A stretch of DNA of 64,000 bases from Streptomyces sp. NBC_01294 (GCF_035917235.1 NZ_CP108423.1:1674001-1738000), one strand, 5' to 3'. Numbered from the stretch's first letter, positions 17,160 to 25,883 are shown. Numbers and translations are program-made. Notes: generated from the letters alone by a model not told the origin.

Positions 17160-17911
17160 GCGCGGCGGACGGCCCGATGTGGGTGGTCGTTCCCGCGCAC
17201 GAGGAGGAGGCCCGGCTCGCGGACACGTTGCGGGCGCTCGCGGCGCAGCGGGACCGGGACTTCACCCTGCTCGTCGTCGACAACGCCTCGGCGGACGGCA
17301 CCGGGGCGATCGCCCGGACGTTCGCGGCGAACGCGCCGTTCCCGGTGGAGGTGATCGAGGAGCCGGAGAAGGGCGTCGGCTCCGCCGTGGACACCGGCTT
17401 CCGGTACGCGATCGGGCGGGGCGCGACCCTGCTCGCCCGGACGGACGCCGACTGCCTGCCCCGGCCCGGCTGGACCGGCGCCGCGCGGGCCGCCCTCACC
17501 CGCAGCCCCGGGCTGGTCTGCGGGCGGATCGTCGCCCGCCGCGACGAGCACGGCCCGCTGGGCCGGGCCGGGTTCGGCGCGCTCGTGGCGCTCGCCGCGC
17601 TCTTCGGGCGGCTGCGGCCGCAGCACTCCCGCAAGAACGGCTTCCGGGCGCCGTACCGCATGCACGCCGGGAACAACATGGCCATCACCGCCGAGCTGTA
17701 CCTGGCCGTCGGCGGCATGCCCCGGCGCCCCTCCCCCACCGACCGGCTCTTCCTCAACGCCGTCCGCCGGCACAGCGACCGGATCGTGCACTGCCGCACG
17801 ATGGTCGTGGAGAACTCGACGCGGCGCCTGCGGGCCTACGGGATCGCCGGCACCGCCCGCTGGTACCTCGACCAGGGCAGCGGCACGCACGGAACGGACG
17901 ACCCCCGCTGA
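17156..17911 (+). CDS. Family 2 glycosyltransferase
   Basis: This 251-aa protein begins with the GT-A nucleotide-sugar fold: VVVPAHEEEARLADTL, LLVVDNASADGT and a TDADCLP metal motif (DxD-like). GNNMAITAELYLAVGGMP matches the acceptor-side region of GT2 enzymes. There is a short hydrophobic run (FGALVALAALFGRL) but no clear membrane helix. It starts at GTG overlapping the KASIII stop and ends in TGATG with the AMP-ligase. A sugar could be attached to the lipid product of the operon, but the donor and acceptor are unknown. Standard OleABCD pathways lack a glycosyltransferase, so this gene marks a tailoring step. Confidence 0.85.
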   Translation: MSAADGPMWVVVPAHEEEARLADTLRALAAQRDRDFTLLVVDNASADGTGAIARTFAANAPFPVEVIEEPEKGVGSAVDTGFRYAIGRGATLLARTDADCLPRPGWTGAARAALTRSPGLVCGRIVARRDEHGPLGRAGFGALVALAALFGRLRPQHSRKNGFRAPYRMHAGNNMAITAELYLAVGGMPRRPSPTDRLFLNAVRRHSDRIVHCRTMVVENSTRRLRAYGIAGTARWYLDQGSGTHGTDDPR

Positions 17912-19404
17912 TGCTGGACCGACTCGACCACGCGCTGCGCAGCCGCCCCGAGCGGGCCGCCGTGCTCACCGCCACCCGTACCGGCGCGCCCCGGGTACGG
18001 GCCACCCGCGGCGAACTCGCCGAGCTGTCGGACGCGTTCGCCGCCGCGCTGCACGCGCGCGGGCTGCGCGCCGGGGACACCGTCGGCGTCGCCGTGCGCC
18101 CCGGACCGCGGGCGCTCGCCGTGCTGCTCGCGCTGTGGCGGCTCGGGCTGCGCGGGGCCGTACTGGACCCGGGCGCGGGGCCCGACGTGCTGCGGGCCCG
18201 CCTCGCGCTGGCCCGGCCCTCGCTGGTGCTGGCGGACGCGGCCGCGCAGGCGGTGGCGGGCTGGGCCCGGCCGCTGGCCCGCCGGGCCCGGCTCGCGCTG
18301 CCGGACCTGGCCGAGCTGGGGCCGGTGGCCACCGTCGGGCCCCGGCTGCCGGGCTGCGCGCCCGCGCTGGACCTGGGGGCGCCGCGGCTCGGTGTCCCCG
18401 GGCACCGGGACGTGGACGGGACGGTGGACGGGGACGCCGACGCGGTGATCGTGTTCACCTCCGGGACCACCTCGCTGCCGCGGGCCGTCGTGCACACCCG
18501 GGCGAGCCTGTCCGCCGGGATGGCCACGGTCTCCTCCCTCTTCGACGCGCACGGGGACCGGCCGGTGCTCGGCGGGACCTTCTTCGTCCTCGTCCCCTCG
18601 CTGACGCGCGGCGCCCCCGTGGCCCTGCCGGCCGGCAACCCCCGGGTGCTGGCCCGGCAGTTGGGGCGGCTGCGGCCCCAGGACACCTATCTGACGCCGC
18701 CCCGGCTGCGGGACGCGCTGGGTGCGGGCGCCCGCTTCCACGGCCGGGTGTGGACGGGCTCGGCCCCGGCCGGCGCCGGGCTGCTGGAACGCGTGCGGGA
18801 GGCGGGCGCGGCCGAGGCCTGGGGCGTGTACGCGCTCACCGAGCTGTTCCCGGCCGCCGCGGTCGAGGCACGGGAGAAGGCCGCTTTCGAGGAGGCCGGG
18901 GACCTGGTCGGCGCCCCGCTGCCCGGCGTACTGGCCAAGCCGGACGAGGACGGGCAGCTGCTGCTGTCCGGGCCCGCGGCCCGCCACCGCTACCTCGGCG
19001 AGGAGCCGGACCCGTGGGTGCGTACGGGCGACCGGGCGCGGCTGGACGGCGCGGGCCGGATCGTCCTGGAGGGCCGGAGCAAGGACATGGTGCTGCGCCG
19101 GGCGGAGAACATCTACCCGGGGCTGTACGAGCCCGCCCTGCACGTGCCGGGGGTGGAGCTGGCCGTGCTCGTCGGGATCCCGGCGGGCGACGGCGACGAA
19201 CGGCTCGTGGCCGTCGTACAGCCGCGGCGCGGCGCGGACGAGCACGCCCTGCGCGCCGCCCTGGACGAGCCGGTCCGGCGGATGGGCACGGCCCGTCCCG
19301 ACGCGCTGCTCCTGGCGCGGATCCCGCTGTCGGGGCGCTCGCGCAAACCGGACCGGGCGGCGACGGCCGCCCTTGCGGCGCGACGCCTGGGCCCACCGGA
19401 ATGA
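17911..19404 (+). CDS. AMP-dependent acyl ligase, OleC-like
   Basis: This 497-aa adenylate-forming enzyme has the ATP motif VIVFTSGTTSLPRAVVHT, the GVYALTELFPAA acceptor motif, the WVRTGDRARLDGAGRIVLEGR hinge region and a C-terminal RSRKPDR lysine segment. The family activates carboxylates with ATP. OleC members instead convert 2-alkyl-3-hydroxy acids to beta-lactones. Position beside OleA- and OleD-like genes supports OleC; a normal acyl-CoA ligase remains possible. The ATG overlaps the preceding stop by one base (TGATG). After it comes a ~400-base gap before the P450 gene, the only break in the operon. Confidence 0.8.
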   Translation: MLDRLDHALRSRPERAAVLTATRTGAPRVRATRGELAELSDAFAAALHARGLRAGDTVGVAVRPGPRALAVLLALWRLGLRGAVLDPGAGPDVLRARLALARPSLVLADAAAQAVAGWARPLARRARLALPDLAELGPVATVGPRLPGCAPALDLGAPRLGVPGHRDVDGTVDGDADAVIVFTSGTTSLPRAVVHTRASLSAGMATVSSLFDAHGDRPVLGGTFFVLVPSLTRGAPVALPAGNPRVLARQLGRLRPQDTYLTPPRLRDALGAGARFHGRVWTGSAPAGAGLLERVREAGAAEAWGVYALTELFPAAAVEAREKAAFEEAGDLVGAPLPGVLAKPDEDGQLLLSGPAARHRYLGEEPDPWVRTGDRARLDGAGRIVLEGRSKDMVLRRAENIYPGLYEPALHVPGVELAVLVGIPAGDGDERLVAVVQPRRGADEHALRAALDEPVRRMGTARPDALLLARIPLSGRSRKPDRAATAALAARRLGPPE

Positions 19405-19484
19405 CAGCCCCGCCCCGAGGGTCCGAAACGCACCTCGGCCACACGCCGACAACCGGACCAGGGCCGCACCGACGCGCCTCGCTT

Positions 19485-19607
19485 GCGTGCCGGGTGTGCC
19501 TCGCCCGCGTGCCGGGCGGCCGGCGGCAGCCGGGCGCCGCCGCGCACCGGGCAGCCGCCGACGGACCCGGCCGCAACGGCGGGGCCGCGGGTAACCCGCA
19601 GCAGCTC
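19485..19607 (-). pseudogene. Inverted partial copy of the downstream P450 gene
   Basis: Read on the minus strand, this segment encodes ELLRVT...GSVGGCPVRGGARL...ARHA. That matches the P450 at 20547-20690 (ELLRVT...GSVGGCPVRGGDRL...ARHA). A 34-base core (19535-19568 versus 20604-20637) is identical in inverted orientation, and by hand alignment about nine in ten bases match over ~80 bases. It lacks a start, the heme loop and the rest of the gene, so it is a relic. Confidence 0.75.
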
Positions 19608-19667
19608 CCCGGACGGCACCGACCGTCCCCGGCCTTGCCGGTCCCGCCCTGCCCGCCCTGCCCGCCC

Positions 19668-19721
19668 TGCCTGCCCTGCCAGGCCTGCCTGCCCTGCCAG
19701 GCCTGCCTGCCCTGCCAGGCC
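19668..19721 (+). repeat. Three perfect tandem copies of an 18-bp unit
   Basis: TGCCTGCCCTGCCAGGCC occurs three times head to tail with no mismatch, preceded by more degenerate CCCTGCCCG units from about 19645. Each unit contains a small inverted repeat (CCTG/CAGG). It lies in the transcribed gap 85 bases before the P450 start. Confidence 0.9.
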
Positions 19722-19805
19722 TTCTCCGGCCCCGCCGGCCTTGCCCGGCCTTGCCCAGGCCCGGCCCGGCCCGGGCCGCCGATCTTCCACGGAGGTACAG
19801 CCCCG

Positions 19806-20900
19806 ATGAGCACCACGTCCCATGCCCGGGCCCGGCGGCGCGACCGCCGCGTCTATCTGCGCAGCCATCCCGTGCTGTTCGGGCTGCTCGCCGCCACCCG
19901 CGGCAGGCCCGTGCGGAGGCTCGGCCGGACCCTGCTGGTGCACGACGCGGACGCCTACCGGGAGGCGCTGACCCGGCTGCCGCTCGACCGGACGGCGGCC
20001 GGCACGACGGGCGCGGCCGCGCGCGCCGCCCTGCGCGACGGCGGGGGCGTGCTGTTCGACCAGGAGGGCGGCGGGCACCGGGCGGACCGGCGGGGGCTCG
20101 CGGGCGGGCTCGGCGCGGCCGGGGTCGAGGAACTCCGGGCGCGGTGGCAGCCGTTGCTCGTACGCCGCCTCGCGCCGCTGGCCGGGGGCGGGGAGGTGGA
20201 CCTCGTCGAGCTCGCGCGGGAGCTCTCCGGGGCGGTGGTGTGCGCCCTGCTGGACTCTCCCGCCGATCCACGGGCGGTCGCGGAGGCCGCCGCCGAGGCC
20301 GCCGCCGCCTCCGTACGCAGTCATCTGCCCGGGCCGCGCCGCCCGCGAGCCGAGGCCGCCGCGGCCCGGGCCGCCGAGCGGCTGCGCCGGATCCTGGGCC
20401 CCGGCGAGGACGCGCTGTCGGCGATGGTGGCGGTGGCCGCCGTCAACACCACCGTCGCGGCGCTGCCCCGGGCCGTGGCCTGGTGCGCCGACGCGGGACT
20501 GTGGGAGCAGGCGGCGGACGGGGGGCTGCGGCCCGCGCTGGCCGAGGAACTGCTGCGGGTCACCGCGGCCTCGCCGCTGCTGCCCCGGGTGGCCGCGGCC
20601 GACGGGTCCGTCGGCGGCTGCCCGGTGCGCGGCGGCGACCGGCTGCTGCTGGTCGCCCGGCACGCGGCCGGGGCGCACCGGCGCGACCCGGACGCCCGGC
20701 GGCCCGCCGGCCCGGCCCTGGCGCGGCTGGTGTTCGGCGCCGGACCGCACGCGTGTCCCGGGGCCCGGCTGGCGGTCGTCCAACTGGCCGACGTCCTGGC
20801 GGCGCTGGCCCCGCACCGGCCGGTGGTGACGCGGGCCCGCGTGGACCGCGGGGCGGCGCTGCCGGGCTGGCGCTCGCTGACCGTACGGGCCGGATCGTGA
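19806..20900 (+). CDS. Cytochrome P450, short and atypical
   Basis: This 364-aa protein is shorter than the usual ~400-aa bacterial P450. It keeps the ExxR motif (EELLR), and its heme loop FGAGPHACPGARLA contains the Cys ligand. The I-helix reads AAVNTT where most P450s have AGxxT with an acidic residue, so proton delivery could differ. The N-terminal region has few of the usual P450 landmarks. The ATG at 19806 follows GGAGG by 12 bases. Its stop overlaps the epimerase start (GTGA). In this operon it probably oxidises the lipid product, or performs an OleB-like removal step; neither is established. Confidence 0.85.
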   Translation: MSTTSHARARRRDRRVYLRSHPVLFGLLAATRGRPVRRLGRTLLVHDADAYREALTRLPLDRTAAGTTGAAARAALRDGGGVLFDQEGGGHRADRRGLAGGLGAAGVEELRARWQPLLVRRLAPLAGGGEVDLVELARELSGAVVCALLDSPADPRAVAEAAAEAAAASVRSHLPGPRRPRAEAAAARAAERLRRILGPGEDALSAMVAVAAVNTTVAALPRAVAWCADAGLWEQAADGGLRPALAEELLRVTAASPLLPRVAAADGSVGGCPVRGGDRLLLVARHAAGAHRRDPDARRPAGPALARLVFGAGPHACPGARLAVVQLADVLAALAPHRPVVTRARVDRGAALPGWRSLTVRAGS

Positions 20901-21862
20901 TCGCGGTCACCGGCGCCTCCGGCTTCTGCGGCGGGCACGTCGCCCGCGCCGCCGCGGCCGCCGGAACGCCGGTCGTGTGCCTGGGCCGCAGGCCGGGCCC
21001 GGTGGGCACGCACCGCTTCTGGGACGCCGCCCGGGGCGGCCCCGACCTCACCGGGGTCGACCTGGTGGTGCACTGCGCGGCGGCCGTCGGCGACCCCGCC
21101 CCCGGCTCCCCGGCCGAGGCGCGGATGCACGCGGTCAACGTGGACGGCACGGAGCGCCTGCTCCGGGCGGCGGGCGGGCGGCCCGTGGTGTGGGTGAGCA
21201 GCGCCAGCGTCTACGATCCGCGGCCGGACCGGCGCCTGGTCGGCGAGGAGCATCCGCGCACCGGGCAGCTGAACGCCTACGGCCGGACCAAGGCGGCGGG
21301 CGAGGCCCTCGCCCTGGCGGCCGGCGCGGTGGTGCTGCGTCCACGGGCCGTCTACGGCCCGGGCGACACCACGCTGCTGCCGCGGCTGCTGTCGCGGGTC
21401 CGGGCGGGCACCCTGCTGCTGCCGGGCCCGGACGTACCGCTCAGCCTCACCGCGGTGGAGAACCTGGCGGAGGCCTGCCTCGCGGCTCCCGCCTGGGCGC
21501 CGGGCGCGTACAACATCGCCGACGCCGAGCCGTACGCCCGCGACGCCGCGGTCCGGGCGGTCCTGCGCGCCCACGGCGTCCGGGCCCGGATCCGCCACCT
21601 CCCGCTGCCGGTGGCCCGTACGGCGGCCCGGATCGCGGAGGCCCTGGCGCGCGCCGAACCCGCCCTCAGCCGCTACGCGGTGGACCAGCTGGCCCACCCG
21701 GTGGTCCTGGACCTCACCCGGGCCCGGTCCCGGGGCTGGACTCCGCGCCGGACCCTGGCGGACTACCTGGCGTCCGTGGCCCCTGCGGGCGCGGTGGACG
21801 CGGCAGGTCCGGGGGACGCGGTGGGCTCGGCGGACGCGGCCGGTCCGGGGATCAGCCGCTGA
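20897..21862 (+). CDS. NAD-dependent epimerase/dehydratase, OleD-like
   Basis: This 321-aa SDR-superfamily enzyme opens with the Rossmann motif VTGASGFCGGH. It has VVWVSSASVYD with the catalytic Ser and YGRTKAAGE with the Tyr/Lys pair. OleD reduces the 2-alkyl-3-ketoacid made by OleA, and this position in the operon fits that job; a sugar epimerase working with the GT2 gene is the alternative. The last ~25 residues are low-complexity Ala/Gly/Asp. It starts at GTG 20897 overlapping the P450 stop. It ends convergently with cvnD, the two overlapping by 11 bases. Confidence 0.83.
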   Translation: MIAVTGASGFCGGHVARAAAAAGTPVVCLGRRPGPVGTHRFWDAARGGPDLTGVDLVVHCAAAVGDPAPGSPAEARMHAVNVDGTERLLRAAGGRPVVWVSSASVYDPRPDRRLVGEEHPRTGQLNAYGRTKAAGEALALAAGAVVLRPRAVYGPGDTTLLPRLLSRVRAGTLLLPGPDVPLSLTAVENLAEACLAAPAWAPGAYNIADAEPYARDAAVRAVLRAHGVRARIRHLPLPVARTAARIAEALARAEPALSRYAVDQLAHPVVLDLTRARSRGWTPRRTLADYLASVAPAGAVDAAGPGDAVGSADAAGPGISR

Positions 21863-22451
21863 CGGCCGCCGGGGCCTGCGCCCTGACGATGAGCACGTCG
21901 AGCAGCGAGAGCAGGCAGGCGCGGACGTCGTCGCGGGAGCGGGCGTCGAGCATGAGGACGGGCGTCTCGGGATCCCGCAGGTGCAGGGCCGCCCCGATCT
22001 CCTGCGCGGTGTACGGCTGTTCGCCGTGGAAACAGTTCGCGCCGACCACGAAGGGCAGCCCGCGGCTTTCGAAGAAGTCGACGGCCGGGAAGCTGCGGTC
22101 GAGGCGCCGCGTGTCGACCAGCACGATCGCCCCGAGCGCCCCGTTCAGCAGGTCGTCCCACATGAACCAGAAGCGTTCCTGGCCCGGGGTGCCGAACAGG
22201 TAGAGGACGACTCCGGCGTCGGTGAGGGTGAGCCGGCCGAAGTCCATGGCCACGGTGGTGACCGTCTTGGACTCGATGCCGTCGAGGTCGTCGACGCCGA
22301 CGCCCGCGGCCGTCAGCCGCTCCTCCGTGCGCAGCGGCTCGATCTCGGAGATCGTCTCCACCAGGGTCGTCTTGCCCACGCCGAATCCACCGGCGATGAG
22401 GATCTTGACCGGGGCCGGTTCCCCGGGGGCGGGCGTGTCATATCCGGGCAA
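21852..22451 (-). CDS. cvnD: Conservon small GTPase CvnD
   Basis: This 199-aa Ras-like GTPase has a P-loop GGFGVGKTT, LYLFGTPGQERF in the G3 position and VGANCF in the G4 position. That is the normal shape of conservon ATP/GTP-binding proteins. A TTG start at 22451 is the only in-frame option because a stop lies a few codons upstream. It overlaps cvnC by 14 bases. With CvnA, B and C it should form a membrane-tethered heterocomplex analogous to G-protein signalling. The closest neighbour is the P450/epimerase operon, running convergently. Confidence 0.9.
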   Translation of the reverse strand: MPGYDTPAPGEPAPVKILIAGGFGVGKTTLVETISEIEPLRTEERLTAAGVGVDDLDGIESKTVTTVAMDFGRLTLTDAGVVLYLFGTPGQERFWFMWDDLLNGALGAIVLVDTRRLDRSFPAVDFFESRGLPFVVGANCFHGEQPYTAQEIGAALHLRDPETPVLMLDARSRDDVRACLLSLLDVLIVRAQAPAAVSG

Positions 22452-22809
22452 GGTTGTCCCTGATTCTCATGAGCAGGTGGACGTCGGTGGTGTCGGTGGC
22501 CGCCAGGGGCGGCCGGTGGTGGATCAGCCCGCGGTCGGCCAGTTCACCGAGGAGCAGCGTCATCGGGGTGAGGCGGATGTGCATCCGCGCCGCGATCTCG
22601 GCGACCGCCCGGCCGCCCGGCGGCGCGCACATGGCGAGGATCTCCTGCCACTCGGTGGGCAGTGCGCCGTGCGCGTCGTCGGCGGCCGCCGCCGTGGTGA
22701 TCGTGGTGTCCATGGTGAGGACGGTCTGCGCGGCGTCTGTACGTCCGTCGGTCAGGGCGTACAGACGCGTACGGCGGCGGCTTGCGGGCTGCGGCTCGTC
22801 CTGCGGCAT
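22438..22809 (-). CDS. cvnC: Conservon DUF742 protein CvnC
   Basis: This 123-aa protein belongs to the DUF742 family of conservons. RRTRLYALTDGR at the start and PTEWQEILAMC, IAARMHIRLTPMTLLLGELADRGLI in the middle suggest a winged-helix-like fold. The ATG at 22809 shares one base with the cvnB stop (TAATG). It probably bridges the roadblock protein and the GTPase. Confidence 0.9.
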   Translation of the reverse strand: MPQDEPQPASRRRTRLYALTDGRTDAAQTVLTMDTTITTAAAADDAHGALPTEWQEILAMCAPPGGRAVAEIAARMHIRLTPMTLLLGELADRGLIHHRPPLAATDTTDVHLLMRIRDNLARI

Positions 22810-23228
22810 TACGAGGACGGCACCTGGGCGCGCTCGGGGGTGCCCAGCCACTCGCCGAGCGCCTGCGCGGTGCGCACGGCCTCGCCGCCCAGCTCGCCGA
22901 GCCGTGCCTTGCGGGAGGTCACCACGATGAGCGTGCTGCCCTCCCCGCAGCCGACGATGCAGAGGTACCTGTCGTCCATCTCGACGAGCTGGCGGATGAC
23001 GCTTCCCCCGTCGATCTCCCGCGATATCGCCTTCATCGTGGAGGCGATGCCGGAGGCCGCGGCCGCCATGCGCTCGGCCTGCGGCTGGTCCAGCAGGTAG
23101 GCGCTGAGGCGGATGCCGTCGTTGGACAGGAGCACGGCGCCCTGGATGCCGGCGATCCTGCTCAGGTTGTTGTCGAGGACGCTGTAGATGGCGTCGTTGG
23201 ACGCCGCGGTGTTCTGAGAGGTGGTCAT
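22809..23228 (-). CDS. cvnB: Conservon roadblock/LC7 protein CvnB
   Basis: This 139-aa protein of the roadblock/LC7 fold has the pattern IAGIQGAVLLSNDGIRLSAY followed by MAAAASGIASTMKAI and YLCIVGCGEGSTLIVVTS. Such proteins regulate Ras-like GTPases, here CvnD. It overlaps cvnA by ATGA and cvnC by TAATG. Confidence 0.92.
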   Translation of the reverse strand: MTTSQNTAASNDAIYSVLDNNLSRIAGIQGAVLLSNDGIRLSAYLLDQPQAERMAAAASGIASTMKAISREIDGGSVIRQLVEMDDRYLCIVGCGEGSTLIVVTSRKARLGELGGEAVRTAQALGEWLGTPERAQVPSS

Positions 23229-25594
23229 GGCTGATCCCGTCGGAGCTCTTCTTCCACTGTCTGGGTCCCCTGTTCGTAGTCCGCCCAGGCGTCGGCCACC
23301 TCTTCGGGTGTCGCGGTGTCCGGCCGGACGGCTGTTTCCGGCGCGCGGGGCGCGCGCAGTTGGTCGGCGATGTGGGTCTGCGGGACCCGCTCCGGGAGGG
23401 CCGGCCGCGCGGTGCCGGCCACCGGAGCCGGCCGGGCCGCGGGGACCGGCACGGGCGCGAGTGTCTTCGTCCGGCGGCTCGGCAGACCGGCGCTCGTGCG
23501 CGGGACCGGCTCGGGCTCGGGCTCGGGTACGGGTACGGGCACGGGCTGCTCGGCCGGCTCGGGCTGCCCGGCCGGAGTGGCGGCGGCCGGCGGCGGTGTC
23601 GGGGCCGGCGCCTCGGGGGCCGTGACCTGCGCCGGCGCAGACCGCGCGGGCCCCCGCGAGGCCTGTGCTCCGGCCGCCACCAGCAGCTCCCCGGGCAGGA
23701 TCACCACGGCGGAGGTCCCTCCGTACACCGAGCGGCGCAGGGTGACCGTCGCCTGGAGCTGGTCGGCGAGGTGGCCGACCACGAAGAGCCCGAGCCGGTG
23801 CGCGTTCTGCGCGAGGACGGAGTACGGCGGGGCCTGGTGCAGGCGACCGTTCATCTCCTCGTAGCGCTCCGGGCTCACCCGCGGCCCGCAGTCCTCGATC
23901 TCGACCGACAGTCCGTCCGCGACCAGTTCGGCGCGGATGACGACCTTCGAGCGGGGCGGGGAGAAGCGGGTGGCGTTGTCCAGGAGTTCCGCGAGCAGGT
24001 GGCTGATCTGGCTGATCGCGCGCGGTTCCACGCTGGTCTCGTCCAGGGCCTGCCGCTCGATGCGCCGGAAGTCCTCGACCTCCGCGGCGGCTTCGCGGAG
24101 CAGGTCGGCGACGCGCATGGGCTCGGTGTGCGGGTCGGGGACCTCGCCGCCCGCCAGGATGAGGAGGTTCTCGATCTGCCGCCGCATGCCCACCGTGAGC
24201 TGGTCGGCCCGCATCAACTGGGCGAGCAGCGCCTCGTCATGGCCGAAGGTGTCCTGGAGGTCCTCGGTGAGGCTCAGCTGGCGGCTGACCAGGTTTCCGG
24301 TGCGGGAGGCGATGCCGGCGGCGAACAGGCCGAATCCGTGGCGCTCCGCGGCGAGCTGCCGGTGCCCGTCGACGGACACGGCCACGGCCCGGGCGAAGGC
24401 GTCGCTGATGCGTCCGACCTCGTCCCCGTCCCCGGTCACCGCGGGCAGGGCCTCGGCGTCGACGGTCTGTCCGCGCTGGAGCCGGGCGACGACGTCGGGG
24501 AGGGTCCGGTCGGCGACGGTCACCGTGCGTTCGTGCAGTTCGCGCAGGCGGCGGAGCACCGACCGCGTGGTGAACACGACCACGACCACGACGGCCAGCA
24601 GCCCGCCGCCGCTTCCGCCGATCAGCCAGGCGACCTCGGTCTGCAGCTCCTCGGCCTTGGCCTCGCCGCGGGCGAGCACCGTGCGCGCCAGGTCGATGTT
24701 GAGCGTGGCCATCTGTACCGAGAAGTTGGCGTGCGCGGACTGCCAGCCGCCGACCTCGGCCGGCAGCCTGATGCCGGCCGTCGTGTCCTTGTGCCCGGAG
24801 AGGACCGCGTTCTCGATGCGCGTCTTCGTCTGCCAGTCCGCGGAACCGACGACCCGCTCGTAGAACCGGTGGTCCCCCGCCGCCAGGTACGGCACGATCG
24901 ACGCCTCGTGCAGGTAGCGCTGGGCGCCGAGGGCGCCGACGAACTGGTCGTAGCCGACGAAGGTCAGTTCCCCGGACGGCCCGGCCAGCGCCAGGACGGT
25001 GTCCTCGCGCGCCACCATCTCGGTGGCCTGGAGCATGGCCACCACGGGCCGGCTCGCCTGGGCGAGCTCGGCGTCCTCCGCGTGGCTGAACTCCTGCTGG
25101 TAGACCTGGATGACCTTGCCGATCACGTCGGAGTAGTAGGTCAGCGTGCTGTCGGCGGCGCCGCTGCGGGTGTCCGCGCGCTGGCGGTACGCGGCCAGTT
25201 TGTCGAGCTGCCGGGTCACTTCCGCGAAGGACCGGTCGGGATCGCCGGCCAGGGCACGGAACTCGGCCGCGGCGAGGTCCGTGGCGGCGCGCCGTTTGCG
25301 CAGGTCGCCCTCGGCCCCGGCGGTGCCCGCCCAATGGGCGGCGGTGGCCGTCCGCTCGGCCTGCATGTCGACCATGAGGGTGTAGAGCGGGGCGCCGACC
25401 CGCTCGGCGGCCGCCACGTCGTCCCGCAGCTGCTCCGACTGCGCCAGCAACCGCTGCGCGGTCACCGTCACTTGGGTGCCCATCGCCACGGTGGGGACCA
25501 CCGCCAGCCAGATGAGCAGCGTGCGCAGGCGCACGGTTCTCCACCGGCGGGCCGTCGACTGCCCTCGTACGCCTTCGGATTCCATGGGAGGCAT
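23225..25594 (-). CDS. cvnA: Conservon sensor histidine-kinase-like protein CvnA
   Basis: This 789-aa membrane protein has an N-terminal helix (TLLIWLAVVPTVAM), a ~290-residue extracellular region of nitrate/nitrite-sensing type, a second helix (GLLAVVVVVVF) and a HAMP-like region. The ATPase part carries the N-box ELLDNATRFSPP. A clear phospho-accepting His box is lacking, as usual for conservon sensors. The C-terminal ~170 residues are Pro/Ala-rich with PVPVPEPEPEPV repeats. I prefer ATG 25594, which has GAGGA just upstream; ATG 25585 is also possible. The ~290 bases before it hold no gene, and a less GC-rich patch near 25715-25740 is the likely promoter. Confidence 0.9.
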   Translation of the reverse strand: MPPMESEGVRGQSTARRWRTVRLRTLLIWLAVVPTVAMGTQVTVTAQRLLAQSEQLRDDVAAAERVGAPLYTLMVDMQAERTATAAHWAGTAGAEGDLRKRRAATDLAAAEFRALAGDPDRSFAEVTRQLDKLAAYRQRADTRSGAADSTLTYYSDVIGKVIQVYQQEFSHAEDAELAQASRPVVAMLQATEMVAREDTVLALAGPSGELTFVGYDQFVGALGAQRYLHEASIVPYLAAGDHRFYERVVGSADWQTKTRIENAVLSGHKDTTAGIRLPAEVGGWQSAHANFSVQMATLNIDLARTVLARGEAKAEELQTEVAWLIGGSGGGLLAVVVVVVFTTRSVLRRLRELHERTVTVADRTLPDVVARLQRGQTVDAEALPAVTGDGDEVGRISDAFARAVAVSVDGHRQLAAERHGFGLFAAGIASRTGNLVSRQLSLTEDLQDTFGHDEALLAQLMRADQLTVGMRRQIENLLILAGGEVPDPHTEPMRVADLLREAAAEVEDFRRIERQALDETSVEPRAISQISHLLAELLDNATRFSPPRSKVVIRAELVADGLSVEIEDCGPRVSPERYEEMNGRLHQAPPYSVLAQNAHRLGLFVVGHLADQLQATVTLRRSVYGGTSAVVILPGELLVAAGAQASRGPARSAPAQVTAPEAPAPTPPPAAATPAGQPEPAEQPVPVPVPEPEPEPVPRTSAGLPSRRTKTLAPVPVPAARPAPVAGTARPALPERVPQTHIADQLRAPRAPETAVRPDTATPEEVADAWADYEQGTQTVEEELRRDQP

Positions 25595-25883
25595 CGGTCC
25601 TCGGATGCGGGGACGGCGGAGGGACGTCGGGGGTGACCCAACGGCCGGACCGGGCACGGTTCTGGGGAGGGGACGGCCACAACCGGTCCGGCTGCGGCGG
25701 GATCTGAGGATGCCGATCATAACCAGACACGCGCCGGAATAGGACAGGTGTCTTCCGTGACGATGCGTGCTATCGGTGCCGGATCACCCCAGGCCAGAGA
25801 CCGGATCGGAATCGAACCGCGATGTCCTCGACACCAGGAAGGGAAGGTTCCGGCCGGAGGCGCGGCCGGCTCCCGGAACACGG

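Larger units (their letters stand above)
19405..19805. other. Gene-free gap inside the biosynthetic operon
   Basis: No convincing coding sequence is present in this ~400-base stretch. It holds an inverted fragment of the following P450 gene (19485-19607), a C-rich tandem repeat (19668-19721), and a clean GGAGG ribosome site just before the P450 ATG at 19806. Both the inverted copy and the repeat point to local rearrangement. Confidence 0.7.

Noticed and set aside
25800..25840. tRNA-like piece (ggaatcgaaccgcg)
   Set aside because: No acceptor stem or anticodon arm fits around it, and the T-arm pattern is broken.
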